Source: Siphonodentalium dalli
Taxonomy: Eukaryota; Mollusca; Scaphopoda; Gadilida; Siphonodentaliidae
Length of the DNA: 64,000 bases
Reading direction: 5' to 3'
Assembly (NCBI GenBank): GCA_032622095.1
Contig: CP136063.1
Span: 73,201,980-73,265,979, forward strand
Shown here: piece after piece, positions 55,611 through 64,000 of the stretch
Numbering within the stretch: the first letter of the stretch is position 1
Layout of the letters: each line of letters opens with the position of its first letter
Notes under the pieces: generated by a model
What the model saw: the letters and a program-made list of their open reading frames with translations, nothing else
Databases searched by the model: none
Told to the model about the DNA's origin: nothing
Position numbers and translations under genes: made by a program

Positions 55611-57635
55611 GAAATCTAAACATCTATTAAGTACCAATGATACCACATTTAATGGTACATTAATTATGGGAATTGTGAATATACTTCAAAATATCAACCT
55701 GTGTGGGTCCAATTGCTATACACCTAATCTAGCTGTATATCTACCTATCATGACCTTGCTGGTCAAACGCATGAATAAAAAACATGTTTTATGACATTTG
55801 TGTGACTTAGAAATAGCATTTAAACAACTACACATATCCATGTATTATCCATGGAATATCTCATTAAGATGTAATGTGTACCTAAATTAATACCACTGCG
55901 ATTCTGCGACTTGCAATATTTTTCAGTATATCAACATGTGTGGATCAATTTGCTATTCACGTAACTATCTTTATTAATCACGGCATTTGCTGGTCAAAAG
56001 CATGGATACACAACATGTTTTTTGACATTTTTACCTATATATAGCATTTAAAACAACTATCAGTTATTAAAATCCAACATTTAGTTCCATTGTACCTGAG
56101 CACATATGGTGGGCTAAGTCATAATTTTGGAAAGTTTTTCAGAAGAACAATAGGAGCCTATATAGCAACCATTTATTAACTCTGAAATGTTTGTAAAATA
56201 AAACAAAGTGATCCAGACAGACTACTGGATAACACCAAACAACCTGATACCTATTTAGACCAAATTTCCGGGTACCGCCATTGACCAAGAAATCTTAACA
56301 AATATTTAGCTTGCAAATTCCCATTGCGAGCTGGCATGCAGTGAGGGTTACGAGCGAAGTTACCCATTCACAATACAGATCGTTCATAACATCATGCATA
56401 CGTGGCATCAATAGCCACTGCTGCTACGATTTGATATGTAGCGCTATTTGTATATGTATATCCCGATTCACTTTAAACTTGAACATTATTGAAATTTCAA
56501 CACAGTGGTGAATGGTGGCCTGGTATAATGGTAATTTCATTTCTCATTCCACACCTAAAATAGACATACTGTAACAATTGAATTTGGTATCCAGGGAAGT
56601 CAGCCCCATTATAAGCAGAATATGCATTGCATGTATGCAGCATAATACATTTCAAATAGTATAAAGTATATGTACATGTATAATTCAGGCAGAAATATGG
56701 AAATTGAAGTAAGTTAGCTCAATCTTCCCCCGAATCACCATGCATTACCAAACATTGCCCGAATGTTATGAATGCAAATCGTTTGTGTGCTGCAACCCTA
56801 TCAGCGTCTGCCCAAATAAGGCCGTTAGAACTTATAACAGAGACTTGTAAATATGAAATTCCACACCCACCAACATCCAATACCAGTCTGATTCCAAACA
56901 AATGTATGTAATTTTCGTCGTGAAAATGCTGTCTAAATGTCGATGATTTATTCGCAAGACAGAAAAAACACTTCACTAAATATAAAGTAGTAGGTTAGCT
57001 TCCGACGTCATACTCATGAAATGTATCTCCGACGTACCACCTCGATATCTATATTTGGCAGCACTTATATTTAATGCTAGCCAATCAGAGTTTGGGAATT
57101 ACTCGCATATGGAAATCATGGTCCGATCATAATTCGGGGTACGACAGTGAACTGAATATATAACATATTACCATTTTATAGTACTGCGCACTAGTCCACG
57201 AACCTGACTTATATAATCAATCAGCTCTGTTTAAGAATGGCAGTGTTCACAGACTAACTGTGCACATGTCTAAATATTGATCGTAATTGGTTCCCGACTT
57301 GCGTCATATTGACAAATAGAGTGTCACTGTGCGGACATTCATTGATGATTTCTTTTTCAAATCTTTTACAGATACAAATGTATGAATAATTCTCAATAAA
57401 TGGAATATTGTCCCATTACCAGTATCTCTTATATCAAAATCAAGTCATGCTACTTTCACTAAACTAGCGGTATTCACAATCAAGATAAAATAAGCTGAAC
57501 GATTCTATACTTGTTGAATTCACGATGTGACAAACCTGATTACCTGTAATCTGGTAATAAGAACCATAGTCATTTTAAATGTTATATTTATTGAATGATA
57601 ATTTAACATATAACTTTAATTAATATTTACCAATT
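55001..57635 (+). other. Intron or 3' region, nothing recognised
   Basis: AT-rich. A (TA)n microsatellite lies at about 55575-55610. Two loosely similar stretches around 55690-55830 and 55920-56040 ('TATCAACCTGTGTGG', 'GCTGGTCAAA', 'ACATGTTTTATGACATTT') form a diverged tandem duplication. No M4-encoding exon was found. Confidence 0.5.
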
Positions 57636-57639
57636 TATA

Positions 57640-58740
57640 TATTACTAGCAGGTGGACCCGACTTCGTCCCGGCTGTTTCCCCTCTGCTTTTCGGCGAATT
57701 GCGCGATTTGACCTTGAATTGTCAATTTTGAAGGTCACGATTTGACCCGTCAAAAACACTGCCCGGACAAAGGTACCCGACAAATGTACCCGTCGAAATC
57801 CATCCGGTTTTACCCGATTTGACCTCGAATTGTCCATTTTGAAGGTCACGATTTGACCCGTCAAAAACACTTCCCGGACAAAAGTACCCGATAAATGTAC
57901 CCATCGAAATCCATCCGGTTTTACCCAATTTGACCTAGAATTGATCATTGTGAAGGTCAAGGTCAAGTCGGGGTCACGATTTAACCCCTCCAAAACACTA
58001 AGTGGACAAAAGTAACCCTACGTATCAAATTAATTTCGTCGAAATCCATAAAAAATCGCGATTTGAGCTTTAGTTGACGCGATTTAAAGGTCAAGGTCAC
58101 GTCGCACGGGCAAATGAATAGGCTTACGACACTCCCCTTACGAAAGTATACCTAGACACTAATTTTCATCGAAATCCCGTGATACTCGGGCGTTCTACCG
58201 CGAAATGACCCGATTTCAAGGTCAAGGTCACGTCGTACGGGCAAATTAATAGGCGCATGCCACTCCCCGACCGAAAGTACCCCCACATACCAAGTTTCAT
58301 CGAAATCTGCCCGGCCGTTTTCGAGTCCATCGCGAACAGACGGACACACACTCACAGATCTCCCAAAATATATAATAGACTAGCCGATGAGCCCGACGTT
58401 GTCCGGGCTATTCAAAAACCAAATTTCAAGTCGATAGCTCTACCCGTTTCCGAGATCTGGTCTGCGTATGCGCGAAGCTGGCGTCGCACGGGCTCGGCGA
58501 CCCGATAAAATTCGTATCCGGGGCGAGATACATTCACGTAGCAAATTTCAAGTCGATAGCTCCACCCGTTTCCGAGATCTCGTCTGCGCATGCGCCGCAC
58601 TGGCTCGCCAATACGACGTTGACGATCGCCTGGTCAAACTACACACACGTACCAAGTTTCGTCCCGATCGGTCAACCCGTTTTCGATTGTATAAATGACA
58701 TACATACAGACAAACAGACAGACAGATGTCTTCAAAATAT
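57640..58740 (+). repeat. RTE-like dispersed repeat with internal 114-bp tandem units
   Basis: It begins ACTAGCAGGTGGACCCGACT and ends with TACATACAGACAAACAGACA and a TATAGGAG tail. Such 'gacccGacTtcGtcccgg ... cgttttcgag ... cagacagac' sequences are typical of 3' regions of RTE-like LINEs and their non-autonomous relatives. Around 57705-57960 a unit of about 114 bp (starting at GACCTTGAATTGTC) occurs two to three times. A second start (GACTAGCCGATGAGCCCGAC) at 58379 suggests two joined copies. It carries no ORF worth calling. Confidence 0.5.
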
Positions 58741-58750
58741 ATAGGAGATA

Positions 58751-59495
58751 TGTATAGTCATGCACCAACCGCCATTTCGTACAACCCCTCTAGTAGGATC
58801 TAGCTGTTTCAGAATAGTGGTAGCTGTGTTCAATTAAAGACCTGCCCCCAATGACATGCCCTTTATTTATGAAACAATATAAACATAACTCAATTTTTGA
58901 CCAGTTGTCATCGTGTTCGATTCATTAATGTTCTTATATGTATAACCTAGTATTATACAATGTGTAAATATTTATTAAAATTATATTTGAATCACTTTAT
59001 AATTACCATTTAGAAGGACAGTGATCAGAATCAGATAATATTGAAATAACACACATTGAAATGACTAAGTTGATTAATTCCTCACAAGCTCCGTCCAAGA
59101 TGAAGCTAAATTAGTAATTAGCACTATACTACTAAAAGTTATATTGTTGTAGAATAATATACATGCTACCTACATGATAATCGTTCTCTTCTTCAATTCA
59201 ATTCTAATGATTTTCTTCATTTTTTTGGTCATTGCTAATGGCCACTGCTGTTAAACTTTGGAGTTACAACAGAGACTGCGGAGAATTGATAAATTAGAAT
59301 ACGTTTTGCGATTGAATCTATTCATTGCACCCACTATAATCTAGTCTAGTTAACCTACAATAAGACAGATTCAGAGACCGAGACTGTCACTGTCAAACAT
59401 GACAAAGTCAAAGAACTGATGTCTCAAATCACAGTAAAAGAAGTGTTTTGTGGTGATATTTTGCCGTCCGAAACAATATATGAAGTACTCATTTC
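58751..59495 (+). other. Nothing recognised
   Basis: AT-rich intronic or intergenic sequence with no ORF, repeat or RNA signal seen. Confidence 0.4.
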
Positions 59496-59499
59496 ATGT

Positions 59500-61640
59500 A
59501 GATGACTCACCTTCTATATAGATGGGTTCCATCCCATCCTTCCTCCATGTGGGCCCGGGGTAGAATAGGCCTAGCGCCCCACTGCGAGTGGTGATAATTC
59601 CCCAATGTGGCACACTGTTTGCCGTGGATCCCGTGAGGTGAGGTGTAGGAACCCTGTTGGTACTAGAACGGCCGTACCACGTGAGGCGCCAATCTGTGGT
59701 ATGACTTAAATCATGGTCCACTTTGGTCCTAAATCTCATCTCTTCAAGATGAGTGGTTGAGATGACCCTGCTCAATCAATCGGCTAGTCAGGCTTATCCA
59801 CAGTGTTTCAGATTAATGTTTTATCTGTTGTCTGTTGTTTGAAGTTCTGGTTTTCATCCTGATGATTGTTGAATGTTGAATCCTTTATTGTTCACACCTG
59901 TCTCACTGTGATAAGGTACCGGTATGCTGCTACAAGTAGTGGCTAAATGGGTCACAGCTTCTCCAGCTATATACCAGTCTTTGGCTTGACCAGAATCCGC
60001 GGCGGCTGCTGGGCTAGTTGTATAATTGTTGCTTCTCATATGACAACTGAAACCAAGACACAACGACCTGATTGTAGGAATGATGACTCACTAAGTTGCA
60101 ATGAGGCTGAGGTATTCCCTCAGTACTTGGTGCTTAGCTGCGACCAGACGCTGAAAAGACCTTCTGTATCTTCAAAGTATTGCTTGACAATTAAAATCTG
60201 TCAAAACGATCAGGATCTGGCCAACGACTGGTTTTCTCCTGATTGAATGTTCAAACAAGTTCGATCTGATGCTTTGTTGCAGTTAACAAATATTGCACAA
60301 ACACCAGTTGAACAGTAGCCGAGCAATATTGAGATCCCGCGATATCTCGATTCTTCTGACTCGGATATATTGGCTGAGTTGGCACCATAGGCCACTACCG
60401 ATTTTCGCAGATTTCTACGACAGATGATGGACTAAATGCTCCGTTGCATAGTTATCTTTTGACTTTCAATCGATGCGAACATCCGCCTGAATTGTAGGTT
60501 GGATATATGAAGATCGGTTTGTCTACATATGTTCAAAATCCCTTACGATGTTTTAAATGTCAGGGGTATGGTCATGGTCAGGAACCTTGTAAAAGTAAAG
60601 AAACCATATGGACATGCTGATCTGTTTATGGTCATGATCATAAGGATTATACTAAACCAAACAAGTTTTCAAACTGACAATGGATCGTTCAGGCCCCATA
60701 TGGGACTATACATTCAACAGTCAACGGTGTAAGACTGAGAAACATCTATCATATTTCGATGCCAAGAAAATAGTAAGTTCTCGATCACCAATTTAACCAA
60801 TTTAACCAATTTAACTCCACTGTCGTTTATAGAAAAAAGGTGAGCGGTCAGACCTATATCAGCCATGTATCACAAGCAACCCGATTCACGTAACCAATAT
60901 AACTGCTGTCCCATAACCTGTATCACATACCATGAACACTTATACTGAAGATGTGCGCGTTGCTCCCAAACAATCAACTCAAGTTGAGCCAGTTACGATA
61001 ACACAGTCTATTCATTTTTATGCTATTGCTCCACAGGAAAAAATCGCCTGTTGCTTCGAAACAAAAATTGCTAAAGTCACTTCAACGTTTCGACTCCCAT
61101 AAAGAGATGTTCGTCTTTGATCTTTCAAAGTTTGACCAGACGCGTGATGAGAAACGATTAACCCTAAAAGACACCAAACAGTATTTGTGAATTGAAGCTG
61201 TCGGTTGGGTGAAGGGTGACATTCTGTCTCACCCACCCGACCGCCGACTGGACGCATTGATAGAGGTTCATGCGCGATTCGTCAACTGTTAACCTTGTCA
61301 ATGCAAAAATATGATGGTAGAAACTACTTTACATATTTCGATGTGCAGCCTTGGTAATTTTATCTTATTTCTTTGCCATTATGTATTCTTGTACTAAATT
61401 TTGCGTTTGATATTATGCTTGTATCACACTAGTCAGTTCTTGAATTTATATTCTTGACTACAAGCGGAATCATCTCCTCTTGTGTGTTTTAATCTACCCA
61501 CTGGCTGAGATATCTACGCAGTTGCTTCACTACTACCTTTTTAATACCTGATACTGTTCTTGGTCGTGATATGGCCTAAATGCTAAAACGACGTTAAACT
61601 GTCAATACATCAGTCAATCAACTGATCAATCAATCCATAT
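59500..61640 (+). mobile_element. Decayed LINE-like element
   Basis: The 5' part (59740-59900) is loosely similar to 16840-17070 of the 1.4-kb repeat. A CCHC-bearing ORF1/Gag relic lies at 60502-60680. The 3' end near 61560-61640 reads GTCGTGATATGGCCTAAATG, then CTAAAACGACGTTAAACTGT and an ATCAATCAATC-rich tail, as seen at ends of several invertebrate LINEs. The middle is too decayed to read. Element borders are guesses. Confidence 0.45.
60502..60680 (+). pseudogene. LINE ORF1/Gag-like relic with a CCHC zinc knuckle
   Basis: The frame reads VGYMKIGLSTYVQNPLRCFK, then CQGYGHGQEPCKSKETIWTC, a stop, then SVYGHDHKDYTKPN and another stop. C-x2-C-x4-H-x4-C is the retroviral-type zinc knuckle. The preceding 'vgy..v....y..nPlrCf.Cq..GHg...C' is usual in ORF1 proteins of Jockey/I-type LINEs and in some Gag proteins. 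Two in-frame stops within 60 codons show that it is dead. Confidence 0.7.
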
Positions 61641-61853
61641 CACGTGTATGTTGTGTGGCAAAGGGCAATTAGTGGAAATGTCATGCGTATTACCTTTGTA
61701 AAAACGTTCAGCAAAATCTGAAAAGTATTATATTATATTATATAGACACTATAGTTTATATGTTTACCTACATGTGGCATTCCAATCCGTCGTGTGTGCG
61801 ATTCTATCATTGATAACTGAGATTTGATAATAAATATGATATCATTTCGCGAT
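61641..61853 (+). other. Spacer, nothing recognised
   Basis: AT-rich sequence between the LINE-like tail and the 246-bp repeat. Confidence 0.4.
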
Positions 61854-62099
61854 TTTCTGTTGATGGTATATTGGTTTACATTTGTGATTTGCTACAATGA
61901 ATACAAGCAGGCTCTGTCGTTGAGATAGAGACAACATTACTAAGAAATAGCCTATAGATTTTTAATATTATTTAATTTAATCGACCAATAAGGCATGAAT
62001 GTATTCGGATGTGGCATTTCTGAGAAAATTGTCTGAAAAGAGACACCCTTCACCAAAATCAGAAATTTCATGGCATTCGCTAGAATGACATTTCGAAAT
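61854..62099. repeat. 246-bp direct repeat, copy 1
   Basis: It runs from TTTCTGTTGATGGTATATTG to CTAGAATGACATTTCGAAAT. Copy 2 at 63095-63340 differs at only a handful of positions. Neither copy encodes anything recognisable. Confidence 0.95.
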
Positions 62100-63094
62100 A
62101 GGCATATTCTGAGTAGGGGCCTATTAATGAGTGTTTCGCACCAATCTATGAGGAAGCCCCGATGGGATAAATGACGACCACGCCAAGGTTGTTCAATTGC
62201 ATTCTTTCAACCTAGAACATAATTACATAAGTATTAGAATAATGCTGACCAAATTGTGACAAAAACAAAATAAGACCAAATAGACCATACGCGTGTGACA
62301 TAACATGTATGGGTTCAATAGCACCGCGCCCAAAATGCGTGTGATAGACAAATTACAAAGAAATACAAATTTAAGACGAATTGCAATCACACTCAAAATT
62401 CGTAAATAAAAATATATGGCCAAGAAAGTTACTGATAAATGCAGGAATATATGACACATTACTATCCATTATAAAACACCAATCAAATATAAATTACATA
62501 ATATAAACATTATCATGATATATGAATGCCTGAATGATATGACGATGAAATAAATAGGATGACTGTGATAATGAACAATGATGAAATGAAGTAAAATTAG
62601 CCCTTGCCATCAATTGGTATGATGTAATCCAAGATTATTTAACACATATAAAATATGAAATGCCAAGGAACCTGTGATTGCAAACATGACACACATGCAA
62701 CACAGATGATTAATAATAACTTACACATTGGCGGGTAAGTGGAAGCAAACTTAAAATTGTCAAATTAAATGTTCAAATATCAAATGTATCAAATATCACA
62801 ATGTTCAAATCAAATAAGTCGCGTTCCGCCAAACTCCAGATACACACAGCTTAACATTTAAAACTTGGTCTCGTTTAACAGTACCACAATTGGACGTCAA
62901 CTAGATCACATCCGTATAGCGACCACACACATATCACTTCATTCACTTGTGATACAATGAGTACGCTACGTACCCAAATCATGAGCATCAGCCATTCAAT
63001 TTGCATGAATGTAATAATGACTCCGACCGGGACATGATAATTTTATTAATATGACTGTTATTCCTGTACAATTGTTTTCCAATACGCTCACATG
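62100..63094. other. Sequence between the two 246-bp repeats
   Basis: About 1 kb, AT-rich. No ORF, primer-binding site or polypurine tract was recognised, although a small LTR-type (TRIM-like) element would be laid out this way. Confidence 0.4.
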
Positions 63095-63340
63095 TTTCTG
63101 TTGATGGTATATTGGTTTACATTTGCGATTTGCTACAATGAATACAAGCAGGCTCTGTCGTTGAGATAGAGAAAACATTACTAAGAAATAGCCTATAGAT
63201 TTTCAATATTATTTAATTTAATCGACCAATAAGGCATGAATGTATTCGGATGTGGCATTTCTGAGAAAATTGTCTGAAAGGAGACACCCTTCACCAAAAT
63301 CAGAAATTCCATGGCATTCGCTAGAATGACATTTCGAAAT
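63095..63340. repeat. 246-bp direct repeat, copy 2
   Basis: The second copy of 61854-62099, same orientation. Flanks of the pair (TTTCGCGA before copy 1, CACGGCC after copy 2) do not show a target duplication. Confidence 0.95.
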
Positions 63341-64000
63341 CACGGCCATATCAAAAGATGTTTGCTCCACGCTTGTTTGAAAATAAGTGAGTTCTAGATA
63401 ATGATATACGTGCAAGTTGTAATTTAGGCTATACATACCGTTGGATGTCTATCTTCGAATTTTCAAATGCGCCCCCACCCCAACCGACAAGAGAAATGCG
63501 AACTAAATTGACCTTTATCTTTGAAAACAAACGTGGTATTGATACGGTACACATGCGTTTTTTTTCTGAGAGCATGTTCAACCCATATATATAGGCCCTA
63601 TGCAGGGACGTAAGACGATTTAGAATGTTTGTATTTAGGCTTGTAGACCGACTTTATATTCAACAGCGGCACTATTCAAAATAACATTTACAAAGTAGAA
63701 TAATTTGTCAACAGAATATTGTGATTAACCTATAACGAATGAATGAATTTATTAAGTTCAAATATGTTTAAAGCTAAATCGGCCAACTACATAATTATGT
63801 GACCGCGGATCAACCTCACATAGTCGGGAGGGTTTATTTCCACACATGCATATTCTTTGTGTTCAGTATTGTGCACATGTACAACCAGTGTGCATTGACC
63901 TACTTCAAAGTTAATTATGTGCACAACGTATTCCCCTCAAAATTATTATAAATAGGCTATGGTTTCGAAAATTATTCATCTCTTTAGGGGACTCATTCTT
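63341..64000 (+). other. Window end, nothing recognised
   Basis: AT-rich sequence without supported features. Confidence 0.4.

Noticed and set aside
61854-63340. LTR retrotransposon
   Set aside because: No gag/pol, no primer-binding site or polypurine tract, and no target duplication; kept only as a repeat pair.

Overview
The window is AT-rich animal nuclear DNA. Short exons with GT/AG borders and matched phases are separated by kilobase introns full of retroelements, foldback elements and minisatellites. The protein families and repeat types fit an invertebrate, most likely a mollusc or another lophotrochozoan; that is inference, because no single sequence fixes the taxon. There are no bacterial-type operons, no rRNA and no CRISPR array.

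The backbone of the window is one plus-strand gene, an ionotropic glutamate receptor (iGluR). Nine exons are recognisable between 2922 and 54759. Four encode the amino-terminal domain (2922-3179, 7622-7803, 10819-11016, 12785-12958). One holds the end of that domain and the start of ligand-binding lobe S1 (15165-15392). Two more carry S1, M1 and the start of the pore loop (28051-28141, 32506-32836). One carries the pore end, M3 and the start of S2 (33818-34035), and one most of S2 (54503-54759). The 5' end, one short S1 exon (expected between 15393 and 28050) and the 3' end with M4 were not found.

Everything else lies in or beside its introns. Intron 1 holds a 3.4-kb minisatellite of 82/88-bp units. 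The intron after 15392 holds an almost full-length LINE (17747-23716; intact ORF1, ORF2 broken by one stop codon) flanked by 1.4-kb direct repeats. The right repeat is itself interrupted by a composite foldback element. The 20-kb intron from 34036 to 54502 holds a large inverted repeat, G-run repeats, and an 11.7-kb TTAA-flanked DNA transposon (42301-54014). That transposon carries a plus-strand exon for a P2X7-type C-terminal (ballast) domain and a decayed minus-strand transposase. Smaller relatives of the transposon are inserted inside it and nearby. After 54760 there are only repeats: an RTE-like 3' repeat, a decayed LINE with a CCHC knuckle, and a 246-bp direct repeat pair.

The observations most worth following are the transposon that pairs a P2X7-type ballast domain with a Kolobok-like transposase, the glutamate at the Q/R site of the receptor pore, and the 1.4-kb duplication flanking the LINE.
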